Source: Chloroflexota bacterium
Lineage (GTDB): Bacteria; Chloroflexota; Anaerolineae; Anaerolineales; UBA4823
DNA length: 49,504 nt
Reading direction: 5' to 3'
Assembly (NCBI GenBank): GCA_020349245.1
Contig: CP070764.1
Location: 2,325,618 to 2,375,121 of the forward strand
Shown one piece after another: positions 23,378 to 33,480 of the stretch. Under the pieces are notes generated by a model. The model was not told the DNA's origin and did no database searches. It worked only from the letters and a program-made list of their open reading frames with translations. The position numbers and the translations under genes are program-made. How positions within the stretch are numbered: position 1 is the first letter of the stretch; each line of letters begins with the position of its first letter.

Positions 23378-26179
23378 ATGCCGAATTTAGTGGTTCTGGA
23401 TATTGAAACCACTGGCCTCGATCCCAAGCGCGACTCCATATTGGAGATCGGGGCAGTTCGTTTTAATGGTCGCCGTGTGGAAGCAGAATGGTCCACGCTG
23501 GTTAATCCCGGTCGCGCGGTACCCCCTTTTATCAGCCAGCTGACTGGAATCACCAATCAAATGGTCGCTGGAGCACCTCCGATCAGCGAAGTAGCCGCAG
23601 AGCTGGCGGATTTTGTTGGGGATTTACGCATCGTCGGTCATAATGTCAGCTTTGACCTGGCATTCTTGAGACGGCTGCGTTTGTTCAACTACAACGACGC
23701 TATTGACACATACGAAATGGCATCTGTTCTGCTCCCTAAAGCCAGCCGCTATGGCCTTGCATCCCTTGCCAGCCTGCTGGCAGTTCCCCTGAGAGCTACC
23801 CACCGTGCCCTCGAGGATTCCCTGGTAACCCATGGGGTATACCTGCGCCTGCACGAATTAGCTGTCGACCTGCCCATTGAATTGCTGGCTGAGATTGTAC
23901 GCATGGGTGAACAGGCGGAGTGGAATGGCTATTGGGGATTCCGCCTGGCTCTTGAAGAACGTGCAAAAGAGGTAGTTCGGGCACGAAAAGTAGCAGATGT
24001 GCATGCTGGGCCCCTATTCGGCGATGCACCCATTGGCGAAGGTTCTCCCCCATTATCCCCAAACCAGGAATTTATCCCCCTTGATTCGGATGAAGTTGCC
24101 GCTATATTTGAATATGGTGGTGCTTTTTCTCAACACTTTTCTGAATATGAATTCAGGCCCCAGCAAGTGGAAATGGTCAGAGCAGTCACCCAAGCCCTGT
24201 CAAAAGCGCGTCACCTCTTGGTGGAAGCCAGCACTGGTGTTGGAAAATCCTTTGCCTATCTCATCCCTGCTGCTCTCTGGGCAAAACAGAATAATGCCAG
24301 GGTGGTAATCTCGACCAATACGATCAATCTCCAGGACCAGCTGATCCACAAGGATATACCTGACCTGCGAGATTCACTGGATCTTGATTTCCAGGTCTCA
24401 GTGTTGAAAGGCCGGGGGAATTATCTCTGTCCGCGCCGGTTGGATAATTTCCGCCACCGGGGACCGGAATCTGGGGAAGAAGTTCGCATCCTCGGAAAAA
24501 TTCTTGTCTGGTTGTTGGATTCGAATTCCGGCGACCGGGCTGAATTAAATCTGAATGGTACCTCCGAGCGAGATATATGGTTGCGAATCTCCGCTGACGA
24601 TGAAGCCTGCACCCAGGAAACCTGTCTCCAGCGAACCGGGGGTGCCTGCCCATTTTACCGCGCTCGATTAGCTGCCCACAGCGCCCACATTGTGATTGTC
24701 AATCATGCCCTGTTATTGGCTGATGTCGCCACAGGCAACCGGGTGTTGCCTGAATATGATTACTTGATCGTTGATGAAGCCCATCACCTTGAGGAAGCCT
24801 CAACCAACGCACTTTCCTATCAGGTGACGCATTTCGAGGTCGTACGCATGTTGCGCGAGTTGGGCAGCAGCACTGTAGGCTCACTCGGGTGGGCTTTAAG
24901 ATCACTAGAAAACCTATTATCACCAACGGATTTCGCGGCCTTCAATAAAATGGTAAGTCAGACAACTGACAAGGCTTTTCAATTCGAGCAGCTCTCCCAA
25001 CAATTCTTCACCGGCTTGGATCAATTCTTGCTCGAACAGCGTGAAGGGCACCCAGTAGGACAGTACCCACACCAAGAGCGTATCCTGCCTGCGTCCCGCT
25101 CACAACCTGCTTGGGATGAAGTTGAAGCGCACTGGGATAGGACCCAAATTGTGCTGGGGACACTGGTCGAAAATCTGGAAATAATTGCCAAGGTGCTTTC
25201 TGAAAAGCTCGATGTACTCTCAGAAGAGGACCAGGAAGTCTTCAACCAAATCAGTAGCCTGTACCGCCGGTTCGGAGAGTTGCAGGATCACTTGAATGGG
25301 TTTGTCTTCGAACCGCAGGTTGATCGCATTTACTGGGTGGAGGTAAAACCCGATGGTCGCATGCCATCGCTTCACGAAGCTCCCCTCCATATCGGTCCCC
25401 TCATGGAGCGATACCTGTGGCATGAAAAATCCTCGGTCATCCTCACCTCAGCCACGCTGACCGCCGCAGGTGAGTTCGATTATCTACGCGACCGACTGCA
25501 GGCCATGGATGCGTATGAGCTAATGGTCGGTTCACCTTTTGATTACGAAAATGCCACCCTTCTCTACCTGGCCAATGATATACCTGAACCCAACCAGCGC
25601 CAGGCTTACCAGCGCGGTATCAACCAGAGCTTGGTGCATCTCTGCAGGAAGACCGGCGGGCGAACCTTGGTTCTCTTTACTTCATATGCTCAGTTGCGGG
25701 CCACCTCCCAGGCCATTTCACCCCCGTTGGCAGAAGACGGAATTTTGGTCTACGAGCAAGGTGAAGGGGCCTCCTCGCATACCCTGCTTGAATCTTTTCG
25801 CAGTGCAGACAAAGCAGTTCTATTGGGTACTCGCGCCTTTTGGGAAGGTGTGGATGTCCCTGGTGAAGCACTCTCGGTTTTGGTTATTGCCAAGCTACCT
25901 TTCGACGTCCCATCTGATCCGATAATTGCCTCGCGTGCAGAGACATTCGAAGACCCGTTCTTCCAGTTCTCCCTCCCGGAAGCGATCTTGCGCTTCCGAC
26001 AGGGATTCGGACGGCTGATCCGCACCCAATCTGATCGAGGCGTTGTGGCAATCCTCGATCGACGGGTATTGAGCAAACGCTATGGCAAAATCTTTATCGA
26101 GTCTTTGCCTCCCTGTACTACCCGCGTTGGCCCACTCGGCGATTTACCGCGAGCGGCAGAGCACTGGCTGAACCTATAG
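23378..26179 (+). CDS. dinG: DinG-family ATP-dependent DNA helicase with N-terminal DEDD exonuclease
   Basis: 933 residues. Residues 1-165 are a DnaQ-like 3'-5' exonuclease: DIETTG (Asp8, Glu10), HNVSFD and HRALEDS. The rest is an XPD/DinG superfamily 2 helicase. Walker A is EASTGVGKS near 285, VDEAHHLEE near 465. Four cysteines (351, 411, 416, 424) are placed as the Fe-S cluster ligands of XPD-like helicases. Late motifs are TSATLTAAG, RAFWEGVDVPG and FRQGFGRLIRT. The fusion resembles the Gram-positive DinG type, but those often lack the Fe-S cysteines; here all four are present. It is presumed to unwind branched or R-loop DNA. The start follows the -10 box; a longer upstream frame is not supported. 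Confidence 0.93.
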   Translation: MPNLVVLDIETTGLDPKRDSILEIGAVRFNGRRVEAEWSTLVNPGRAVPPFISQLTGITNQMVAGAPPISEVAAELADFVGDLRIVGHNVSFDLAFLRRLRLFNYNDAIDTYEMASVLLPKASRYGLASLASLLAVPLRATHRALEDSLVTHGVYLRLHELAVDLPIELLAEIVRMGEQAEWNGYWGFRLALEERAKEVVRARKVADVHAGPLFGDAPIGEGSPPLSPNQEFIPLDSDEVAAIFEYGGAFSQHFSEYEFRPQQVEMVRAVTQALSKARHLLVEASTGVGKSFAYLIPAALWAKQNNARVVISTNTINLQDQLIHKDIPDLRDSLDLDFQVSVLKGRGNYLCPRRLDNFRHRGPESGEEVRILGKILVWLLDSNSGDRAELNLNGTSERDIWLRISADDEACTQETCLQRTGGACPFYRARLAAHSAHIVIVNHALLLADVATGNRVLPEYDYLIVDEAHHLEEASTNALSYQVTHFEVVRMLRELGSSTVGSLGWALRSLENLLSPTDFAAFNKMVSQTTDKAFQFEQLSQQFFTGLDQFLLEQREGHPVGQYPHQERILPASRSQPAWDEVEAHWDRTQIVLGTLVENLEIIAKVLSEKLDVLSEEDQEVFNQISSLYRRFGELQDHLNGFVFEPQVDRIYWVEVKPDGRMPSLHEAPLHIGPLMERYLWHEKSSVILTSATLTAAGEFDYLRDRLQAMDAYELMVGSPFDYENATLLYLANDIPEPNQRQAYQRGINQSLVHLCRKTGGRTLVLFTSYAQLRATSQAISPPLAEDGILVYEQGEGASSHTLLESFRSADKAVLLGTRAFWEGVDVPGEALSVLVIAKLPFDVPSDPIIASRAETFEDPFFQFSLPEAILRFRQGFGRLIRTQSDRGVVAILDRRVLSKRYGKIFIESLPPCTTRVGPLGDLPRAAEHWLNL

Positions 26180-26230
26180 AATCTCCCCTGTTCACAAGAT
26201 CTATTATCTGAAGACCTGGTTTGTTTACTT

Positions 26231-26263
26231 TACCTGAACGCGAAATTCGCTTTCAGGTTTTTC
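26231..26263 (+). terminator. Rho-independent terminator of dinG
   Basis: ACCTGAA/TTCAGGT (7 bp) continues inward as GCGAA/TTCGC, followed by TTTTTC. It overlaps the 3' end of the convergent membrane-protein gene. Confidence 0.7.
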
Positions 26264-26894
26264 TCCTTATGAGAACATAGTAGATAATCAGCCCGCCTCC
26301 ACCGATCAACGCCAACGGCCACAAATATGCGAACAAATCAACCGAGGCGACCAGGAGCAGCGCGCCAACTGCCAATAAGACCACAGCTGGAATAAAGGCC
26401 CAGCGCATCCGGCCTTGATCAGTGGGGACAAATCCAATGACCCCGAAGGTTAATCCCAGACCGACCAGGAAAATCCCACCACTTTCCAAGCCTGGTGAGT
26501 AGTTGCTCAAGAACAAAGCTATCCCTGAGCTGATCAGAACTCCTGCTGGGATGAGAGCCCACCAATTAGCGATATTGCTGACAAAGATCAATAAGAATGC
26601 CAATCCTATCCCTCCCATAGCAATCACACCCCCGAAATCACCTGGCAAATCTGGACTAATATTTTCCAGCAGGATTATTGTTCCCCCGATCAGCAAGCCA
26701 AACGCAGGAAACAATGCCCACCAATGATTCCGATCTGCGATAAAGACAGATAGGAAGGCGAGACCACCAATGGCAAGTAAGATCGCCCACATGAACTCCC
26801 CAATGGTAATTGTCCCAATGCTGTTCAGGAAAAATAAGATTCCGGCTGAGATCAACAATAAACCCCATAAGATACGTAATACTGGCCATTTCAT
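26253..26894 (-). CDS. Repeat membrane protein, DUF5668/LiaF-N-like
   Basis: 213 residues, almost entirely hydrophobic, with about eight membrane segments. A two-helix unit repeats roughly three times: LLLISAGILFFLNS, LLIGGTIILLENI, LISSGIALFLSNY, each preceded by a WxAL or WALxP motif (WWALFPAFG, WWALIPAGV, RWAFIPAVV). The unit looks like the DUF5668/LiaI-LiaF transmembrane region. Function unknown. The ATG at 26894 has GGAAGG eight nt upstream, 19 nt after the nicotinate phosphoribosyltransferase stop. Confidence 0.75.
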   Translation of the reverse strand: MKWPVLRILWGLLLISAGILFFLNSIGTITIGEFMWAILLAIGGLAFLSVFIADRNHWWALFPAFGLLIGGTIILLENISPDLPGDFGGVIAMGGIGLAFLLIFVSNIANWWALIPAGVLISSGIALFLSNYSPGLESGGIFLVGLGLTFGVIGFVPTDQGRMRWAFIPAVVLLAVGALLLVASVDLFAYLWPLALIGGGGLIIYYVLIRRKT

Positions 26895-26913
26895 CCTGAC
26901 ACCTTCCTTTTAA

Positions 26914-28482
26914 TTACGGTGCAACTCTATTTCGGATTGGACTCAATGCAGATGAGATTAATTCCTGCTTCATCTTCCATAATTTCGCCGATAAGGATAC
27001 GTGGTAAATGTGGGGATTCATCAGCCTACGTACGCCAGGATCTAAACGCTCAACATCTAAATCCCTTCGCCTTCGCAAACCTTCTATCGGAGGTAATTCA
27101 GCCACAAGATTTCCCTCTTGTAGGATATCCTCTAATAAGGGCTCGATTTCCGTCACGGCATTGGTGTGCAAAACCCGGTATTTAGAAGCCTGGAAGGGAT
27201 GGTGGAGAATAATTTGTTCCTCAGAACCAGGCTGCTCATCTTCCAAAGCGAGCAGGTCTGCGGTCGCTTTTCCCCGCTGGTCATATACACGCCACACGTG
27301 CTTGTGCCCGGGATTAGGAGTCTTGTTGGATGATTCTGAGATCTTGAGCGCCGGGACCCAGGTGTTGGCATCACACACGGCAACCAGCTTGTAAACCCCA
27401 CCCAGGGCGGGATCACCATCAGAAACAATCAACCTTGTTCCGACTCCATACACGAGCCGGTTAATTAAATGGTCAGCATCAACCCCATAGCGGGGTGCCT
27501 CTTCCTGGATTTGAGTCAGGATCTGCCAGATGACCAGCTCGTCCAAATTATTAGAAAGAACGATCAACGTATCAGGAAATCCTGCCTGATCGAGCATCCT
27601 GGCAGTCTGGATGCTCAGGTATGCCAGGTCACCCGAATCCAAGCGAACACCAACTGGCTGGTGACCCTTCCGCTGTAGTTCTTCAAAAACTGTTATCGCA
27701 TTGGGAATCCCGCTTTCCAGTGTGTTGATCGTATCCACCAGGAGCAGGCAATCATCCGGGTAAACATCCGCGTAGGCGCGGAATGCTTCCAGTTCCCCTT
27801 CACCCAAGGCCATAAAAAGCTGTACCATGCTGTGCGCATGGGTGCCTTTTGGCTGATAACCCAACACATGGGAAAGTCCCACATTGGAGCTGTAATCAGC
27901 ACCACCAATCAAGGCAGCCCTTGTACCCGCATTGGCCCCTCTATCCTGCCCACGGCGCAATCCAAATTCAAGCATGACCTTTCCTCTACCGCTTTCCTTT
28001 ATCCTGGCAGCTTTGGTCGCGATCAATGTTTGGTAGTTCAAGTGGTTAAGTAGCGAGGTCTCCAAGATCTGGGCAATCGCCAATGGACCCTGAACAACGG
28101 TCAAGGGTACATTTGGATGGACCACACGACCTTCTGGAATCGCCTGCAAGGAGATAGAATCGAAATTTCCATTTTTACGCAGCCATTCCAGGAAATCATC
28201 TGCAAACACCCTGCTTCCGGTGCGGTTAACCTGGCTTTTCAGGTACTCAATATCTTCATCCCGGCACTGCGTGTTCTGCATCCAATTCAGCAGCCATTCG
28301 AGTCCAGCCGCAATGCAGTATCCAGCTTTATGAAGCCCGTAGTCTGGGTAACTGCGGAAAAAATGATCGAATTGGCCCAACCTATCGTGCAAGCCCACCC
28401 GGTAATAGAGTTGGGCCATCGTCAATTGGTATTCATCCGTGTACAAGAAACCCTCCGCAATCTTGCGTTCCCTAGGTTTCAT
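26914..28482 (-). CDS. pncB: Nicotinate phosphoribosyltransferase
   Basis: 522 residues. It makes nicotinate mononucleotide from nicotinate and PRPP (NAD salvage). Motifs are [17 protein letters not shown] at the N-terminus, [32 protein letters not shown] (PRPP/substrate region) and [22 protein letters not shown]. The length and the C-terminal extension match the longer bacterial form. ATG with GGAG eight nt upstream. It follows the P-type ATPase stop by about 40 nt. Confidence 0.95.
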   Translation of the reverse strand: MKPRERKIAEGFLYTDEYQLTMAQLYYRVGLHDRLGQFDHFFRSYPDYGLHKAGYCIAAGLEWLLNWMQNTQCRDEDIEYLKSQVNRTGSRVFADDFLEWLRKNGNFDSISLQAIPEGRVVHPNVPLTVVQGPLAIAQILETSLLNHLNYQTLIATKAARIKESGRGKVMLEFGLRRGQDRGANAGTRAALIGGADYSSNVGLSHVLGYQPKGTHAHSMVQLFMALGEGELEAFRAYADVYPDDCLLLVDTINTLESGIPNAITVFEELQRKGHQPVGVRLDSGDLAYLSIQTARMLDQAGFPDTLIVLSNNLDELVIWQILTQIQEEAPRYGVDADHLINRLVYGVGTRLIVSDGDPALGGVYKLVAVCDANTWVPALKISESSNKTPNPGHKHVWRVYDQRGKATADLLALEDEQPGSEEQIILHHPFQASKYRVLHTNAVTEIEPLLEDILQEGNLVAELPPIEGLRRRRDLDVERLDPGVRRLMNPHIYHVSLSAKLWKMKQELISSALSPIRNRVAP

Positions 28483-28520
28483 CAGATCACTCCTACCAAC
28501 AATCTAAACTCACTTTTATG

Positions 28521-31286
28521 CTATCTGCGGTCAGCTCGCCGTTTTATCCACTTTTCAAATTCCACACCCCAAAAGACAAGCGTGCTTAAGAACAAGCTGA
28601 TCAGCAGCTCCTGCCAGGATAATGGATTAGTTTTAAATATCGATTGAAGAAATGGCACATAGATGACTGCAATCTGCAGGACAAAGGTCAGCAGCACTGC
28701 GTTCAGCATTGATTTATTGGATAGCAATCCAATTGAAAATAGGGACTCACGCTGGGATCGCAGAGCCAGGGCATTTCCCATTTGGGAGAGGGTCAAAGTG
28801 GTAAATACAATCGTTTGCCAGTTGGGATTCCCTATCGACCAATAATAATAGCCGATTCCCAGGGAAATGAGACCCATCCAGATACCTACCCAGAGGATCT
28901 GTCTGGCCATACCGCGGCCAAACACATTCTCATCTGGTGGATACGGCGGACGATGCATCACGTTTTTTTCTGCTGGCTCGATGCCCAGAGCCAATCCCGG
29001 AAGGCCATCAGTTACCAGGTTGACCCACAGGATTTGCAATGGCAATAGAGCAAAGGGCATGCCAATTAATGGCGCGATCAGCATGACCCAGATCTCCCCT
29101 GCGTTGCTGGTCATCGTATAGGTAAAGAATTTTCGGATATTGTCATAAATGCGCCGACCTTCCTCAACAGCTGCGACGATGGTAGCGAAGTTATCATCGA
29201 GCAGGATCATGTCCGAGGCTTCTTTGGCAACATCGGTTCCGGTGATGCCCATCGCCACACCAATATCTGCTGCATTCAGCGCGGGTGCATCGTTCACTCC
29301 ATCCCCGGTCATTGCCACGATTTCCCCCTGTTCCTCTAAAGCCTGCACAATTTTGAGCTTGTGTTCCGGAGATACGCGGGCAAATACATCCACCTCGCAA
29401 ACGATTTCTTTGAATTCCTCGGGGGTTAATTTCTCCAAATCCTGGCCGGTTAGGATGCGGCTGTTATTGGAGATTCCAAGCTCGTCAGCAATTTTTCCTG
29501 CAGTCAACGGATGATCACCGGTGATCATAACAGGTCGAATTCCTGCTGCGGTGCAGAGCTGCACTGCATCCTTTACCTCTGGACGCGCAGGATCCATCAT
29601 GCTCACCATGCCAACGAAAATCAAGCCGCTCTCCAATGCCTCTTCTGCATCTTCATCATCCAGTTGGTCGAGTGTGCGCGTGGCAACACCCAGAACACGC
29701 ATGCCTGCTTCCGCCTGTTCGTTGTTGGCGGTCATGATTCGCTCGAGCCATCTTTCAGTTAGCGGTTCCACCTGGTCACCCACCCACACGCGGTCACAAA
29801 TCGGTACCAGGCTGTCTACAGCGCCTTTGGAAAAGATGACATATGAGAATTCTCCAATGTAACCACTCCAATTCCAAATATCTTTAAAATGCGGAGATAT
29901 ATCGCTGGATATTCTGGGAAACTCATGGGCTGTGGTCATGCGTTTGCGTGTAGAATCAAAGGGTACTTCGACTTGCCTGGGAAAAGTCTCTTCCAGATTC
30001 GTTTTCTCAAGACCTGCCCGGGCTGCAGCGACGACAAGCGCTCCCTCCGTAGGATCGCCTACATATTCAAATTCACCATTCTGGCGTTCCAAGACTGCAT
30101 CATTAGCCAATGCCCCTCCAGCAAGCAGGAGAGTGAGAGCTGGAAAGCGGCACAGCATCTCTATTGTCTTTTGGTCTGGTTCTTCATCCTCAAGAACCAA
30201 ATGCGGCGCTGGTTTGTCCCGCAGATCTTCAACGAAATCGACGGTATGACCAGCCACATCCAGAATTGTGACCGTCATGCGGTTCTCAGTGAGAGTCCCG
30301 GTTTTGTCAGAACAGATAACTGTCACTGAACCCAAAGTCTCAACGGCAGGCAGCTTGCGGATTAAGGAACGCCTTTTGAGCATCCGCTGGGCCCCAAGGG
30401 CTAACGCAATCGTGACTACCGCAGGCAATCCTTCCGGGACAGCGGCAACTGCCATGCTGATACCGGTGAGCAGGATTAACTGGAATGGTTCACCTCTCAG
30501 CATGCCGATTATGAAAACGAGCAAAACAAGTGCTACCGCGGCAACCGCGAGACCTTTGCTGAGCTGATTGATGCGTTTCTGCAGCGGAGTTAGCTCCTGT
30601 CCTGTGGTCTGGATCAGGGTAGCAATATGTCCCAGCTCGGTATCCATACCCGTCTCAACCACAACGGCAGTCGCTCTACCATAAGATACCACGGTGCCCA
30701 TATAGGTCATATTGAGACGATCGCCGAGCGGCATATCCTTTTCAGCGACAAATTTCGCGTTCTTCTCAACTGGCACAGATTCCCCAGTCAGCGCGGCTTC
30801 TTCAATCCTCAGGTTTACGCTCTCCACAAGACGGGCATCTGCAGGCACCAGGTTACCCGCTTCTAGTAATACTATATCCCCTGGAACAAGGTCCCGGGAG
30901 GAGATTTCACTGATATGCCCATCCCGGCGAACTTTCACCAGAGGAACAGCCATCTTCTTTAATGCCGACATGGCTTCTTCCGCCTTGTATTCCTGTTGGA
31001 AACCGATGGCCGCATTGATCAGGATAATTGCAGCTATCACGATCCCATCCAGATACTCTTCCAATCCCACGGAGATGAGCGCAGCAATAATCAGGATCAC
31101 CACCATGATCGAGGTCATCTGCTCCCAAAGGATGCGCCAAATACTCTTCTTGCCAGTTTCGATTATTTCGTTATGCCCAAATTCTTCCAGCCTGCGCGCC
31201 GCTTCCTCCACGCTTAGACCAGTTTCGATATTGGTATCTAGCTCATCGATTATTTTTTTTGCTTCAACTTGATAAAATTCGCTCAC
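28521..31286 (-). CDS. P-type calcium-transporting ATPase (type IIA, SERCA-like)
   Basis: 921 residues. The cation-ATPase N-domain opens the protein. TGES lies in the actuator domain, and the phosphorylation site [12 protein letters not shown] has Asp327. The hinge is [10 protein letters not shown]. Ca-binding helices are represented by AVPEGLPAV (M4), [10 protein letters not shown] (M5) and [16 protein letters not shown] (M6), close to the SERCA pattern, and a C-terminal block of four helices completes the ten. It exports Ca (or possibly Mn) across the membrane. GTG start at 31286, with no clear ribosome site next to it. Confidence 0.92.
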   Translation of the reverse strand: MSEFYQVEAKKIIDELDTNIETGLSVEEAARRLEEFGHNEIIETGKKSIWRILWEQMTSIMVVILIIAALISVGLEEYLDGIVIAAIILINAAIGFQQEYKAEEAMSALKKMAVPLVKVRRDGHISEISSRDLVPGDIVLLEAGNLVPADARLVESVNLRIEEAALTGESVPVEKNAKFVAEKDMPLGDRLNMTYMGTVVSYGRATAVVVETGMDTELGHIATLIQTTGQELTPLQKRINQLSKGLAVAAVALVLLVFIIGMLRGEPFQLILLTGISMAVAAVPEGLPAVVTIALALGAQRMLKRRSLIRKLPAVETLGSVTVICSDKTGTLTENRMTVTILDVAGHTVDFVEDLRDKPAPHLVLEDEEPDQKTIEMLCRFPALTLLLAGGALANDAVLERQNGEFEYVGDPTEGALVVAAARAGLEKTNLEETFPRQVEVPFDSTRKRMTTAHEFPRISSDISPHFKDIWNWSGYIGEFSYVIFSKGAVDSLVPICDRVWVGDQVEPLTERWLERIMTANNEQAEAGMRVLGVATRTLDQLDDEDAEEALESGLIFVGMVSMMDPARPEVKDAVQLCTAAGIRPVMITGDHPLTAGKIADELGISNNSRILTGQDLEKLTPEEFKEIVCEVDVFARVSPEHKLKIVQALEEQGEIVAMTGDGVNDAPALNAADIGVAMGITGTDVAKEASDMILLDDNFATIVAAVEEGRRIYDNIRKFFTYTMTSNAGEIWVMLIAPLIGMPFALLPLQILWVNLVTDGLPGLALGIEPAEKNVMHRPPYPPDENVFGRGMARQILWVGIWMGLISLGIGYYYWSIGNPNWQTIVFTTLTLSQMGNALALRSQRESLFSIGLLSNKSMLNAVLLTFVLQIAVIYVPFLQSIFKTNPLSWQELLISLFLSTLVFWGVEFEKWIKRRADRR

Positions 31287-31413
31287 GATATTTTTATCCC
31301 GAACTCCTGTATATTATTGCCTCACTCTAAATGTATTTATTTTTTCAGCGCTTATGCAGTCAGGGGATTGATTCTGGAATCCTATGCAGCCACATCCTGC
31401 TGATCCATAAAAC

Positions 31414-32415
31414 TCATTCTAATTTTAACGGTTTTCCACTCCGAGCGGAGCTTAACAAAGCCAGAATAACCTCTACATTTCCACGGCTGTCTTCCAAGCT
31501 GATGCCAGGTGAACGATCAAGCAGAACAGCATCTGCAATATCCTCCACTTCGCCAATATACAGCTCTTGAGATGGCATCTGTAATGTTTCAGATTCCTCC
31601 CCGCGCCAGACTTGAATGTCGACCTCCAAACCGGGGTTGAATGGATGTGGAATAATGAGGGTAGCATCACTGCCAACGATTTCCATGCGCGAGCGGTACG
31701 GACTTCTAAAACCCGAGTCAAACTGGGCAAATACATCTCCCTCAAAGCGCAGTTGTCCAGTGAATACCTCATCCACTCCGGAGTCCCCAACATGTTGCCA
31801 ACCAAAGACTTCCTCTGGGTTTTTCCCCATGATAAAGCGTGTGTAACTGATCGGATAACAACCAACATCCCAGATGCTGCCGCCACCTAGCTCTGGTTTC
31901 AGGCGAACATTACTCTCATCATCGATATTAAATGTGAACTCACCTTTTATCAGGCGTAACCTGCCCAACATACCCGAGTCGACTAGCTCCTTGACTTTCC
32001 TAGTTTGGGGATGATGGCGGTACATGAAGGCTTCAGCCAGGAAATTACCAGTTGCTTCGACTGCAGCACGCATCTCGTCAACTTCTTCCAGAGTTGTCGC
32101 CAGTGGTTTCTCGCATAGTACATGTTTACCTGCCTGTAAGGCTCTTATCGACCACTTTGAGTGTAAGCTGTTGGGCAGTGAATTGTAGATCACATCGATC
32201 TCGGGATCATCAAGCATGGCCTGGTAGCTGCCATATGCTTTCGGGATTTCCCTTTCCGCTGCATAAACTTGTGCTCGTACTTCTGACCGGCTGGCTACCG
32301 CTTGTAATTCATTCCGTTCTGAACCGCGCAGGGGTTCGATCAAAGCCCGATTGATGCGCGCAGTGCTTAATAATCCCCATTTCAAAGGCGGCGAAGGATT
32401 CTTTTTTCTTCTCAT
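31414..32415 (-). CDS. Gfo/Idh/MocA-family NAD(P)-dependent oxidoreductase
   Basis: 333 residues. The N-terminal Rossmann domain starts at KWGLLSTARINRALI. The family motif is CEKPLA, with Lys the likely catalytic residue. The C-terminal domain is GFO_IDH_MocA_C with GGGSIWDVGCYPISY, where Asp and Tyr match a dehydrogenase proton relay. The family oxidises sugars, inositols or related polyols; substrate unknown. The ATG at 32415 has a promoter immediately upstream, so the mRNA may be leaderless. Confidence 0.9.
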   Translation of the reverse strand: MRRKKNPSPPLKWGLLSTARINRALIEPLRGSERNELQAVASRSEVRAQVYAAEREIPKAYGSYQAMLDDPEIDVIYNSLPNSLHSKWSIRALQAGKHVLCEKPLATTLEEVDEMRAAVEATGNFLAEAFMYRHHPQTRKVKELVDSGMLGRLRLIKGEFTFNIDDESNVRLKPELGGGSIWDVGCYPISYTRFIMGKNPEEVFGWQHVGDSGVDEVFTGQLRFEGDVFAQFDSGFRSPYRSRMEIVGSDATLIIPHPFNPGLEVDIQVWRGEESETLQMPSQELYIGEVEDIADAVLLDRSPGISLEDSRGNVEVILALLSSARSGKPLKLE

Positions 32416-32729
32416 GATTATGAAGTATACACCCTCTTTCTAAGTCTCTATCAACCAGGTAGAAATAGCCCTAAATTCTTTGAATATTCTTCGATCATGA
32501 TGCTTACCAGACTGGGGATTATTAAATCTTCTATGAAATCCTTCCACTTTTCAGTGGAAAAAAGTGCATAAAAATAATTAGATTGGTTCAATTCTTTGAT
32601 CACCCACATGGTAAAAGTTTATTTGCACTAATAAGACTCGTATCTTCCAGAAAGCAGGTGCTCAATCAACACATCCAGTAAGAGATTGACCACATGAATC
32701 TCTTTTGTTGAATCTGTGAGTGAACTTCC
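32416..32729. other. Intergenic region with a small hairpin
   Basis: 314 bp, no gene seen. It contains the promoter of the oxidoreductase gene and a 7-bp inverted repeat TTCCACT/AGTGGAA (32542-32559). That hairpin has no T-run on the downstream side of either strand, so it is not an ordinary terminator. Confidence 0.4.
32424..32454 (-). promoter_or_regulatory. Promoter of the Gfo/Idh/MocA gene
   Basis: Minus strand: TTGATA (32449-32454), 19-nt spacer, TATACT (32424-32429), eight nt from the ATG. The spacing is somewhat long. Consistent with a leaderless or near-leaderless transcript. Confidence 0.45.
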
Positions 32730-33104
32730 TTACCACTTGATAGGAAAGATATTTGTGTCTGCACTCATATTTGGTTTTATCCACCTCCCGGCTCCATCCC
32801 GCTGACCCAATTCTTGGTGGCTCGCACATTTGCACCTGGCATTTCCAGGAGTTGGACAGCGCTTGATTAATTCGCTGATTGATTTTAAATCCGCTTCCGG
32901 TAATCGATAACCATAATGATCGAACGATTCTGAGTCGAGTTTACCTCGGCGGGATTCTTCATAAATTGCGACTCCTTCAAATGTACAACTTCGACATCGG
33001 ATTACCTGTAGCCTAATCTCATCCGAGCGCACATCCGGTGGTAATTCTATACTTTTTACAATCACCAAGGTTTCTAATTTACAATCCGGGCATTGAAATT
33101 CCAT
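32730..33104 (-). CDS. Zinc-ribbon protein of unknown function
   Basis: 124 residues. Near the N-terminus, CPDC (Cys5, Cys8) and CRSC about 30 residues later form a likely zinc ribbon. Further downstream, CPTPGNARCKCASH gives another Cys/His set. The middle (SFDHYGYRLPE) and the rest match no family I recognise. Start ATG 33104 with GAGGAAG close upstream. The position suggests an independent unit between the oxidoreductase and the ABC operon. Function unknown. Confidence 0.65.
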   Translation of the reverse strand: MEFQCPDCKLETLVIVKSIELPPDVRSDEIRLQVIRCRSCTFEGVAIYEESRRGKLDSESFDHYGYRLPEADLKSISELIKRCPTPGNARCKCASHQELGQRDGAGRWIKPNMSADTNIFPIKW

Positions 33105-33480
33105 ACTTCCTCAGTTCTCTCACACAACTGCGCCTGAACAATAATTATCGTTACCTGAAATAGATCATGCCGGAGTCCGAAAAGAAGATCATAACACTGA
33201 ATAACCGCAGAAATCCTACTCTTCTGTGAAAATTTCTATTTATTCCAATCTGTAAATATTCAAAATAATACCAAGGTCGAACAATGGATTTGATATGCCC
33301 TGCCAGACCTTTCGCAACCATGAGAAAAAAGAAATAATCGGCAACCAATTGCTTATCTCGAAAATTCGTGTAAAATCATGGTAAATCAACAACCTGCACA
33401 CAAACGAATATATTTAAAAGCAATCCCACCTCGATAAAAATGCGACTTGTGAGGCAACCAGCTTACATCTGGAGACCTTT
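33105..33480. other. Upstream region of the liv-type operon
   Basis: 376 bp without a gene. It contains the plus-strand promoter at 33349-33376 and a leader of about 100 nt in which I recognise no riboswitch. Confidence 0.45.
33349..33376 (+). promoter_or_regulatory. Promoter of the liv-type operon
   Basis: TTGCTT (33349-33354), 16-nt spacer, TAAAAT (33371-33376). Confidence 0.5.

Noticed and set aside
32542..32559. Hairpin TTCCACT/AGTGGAA as a terminator
   Set aside because: No T-run follows it on either strand.
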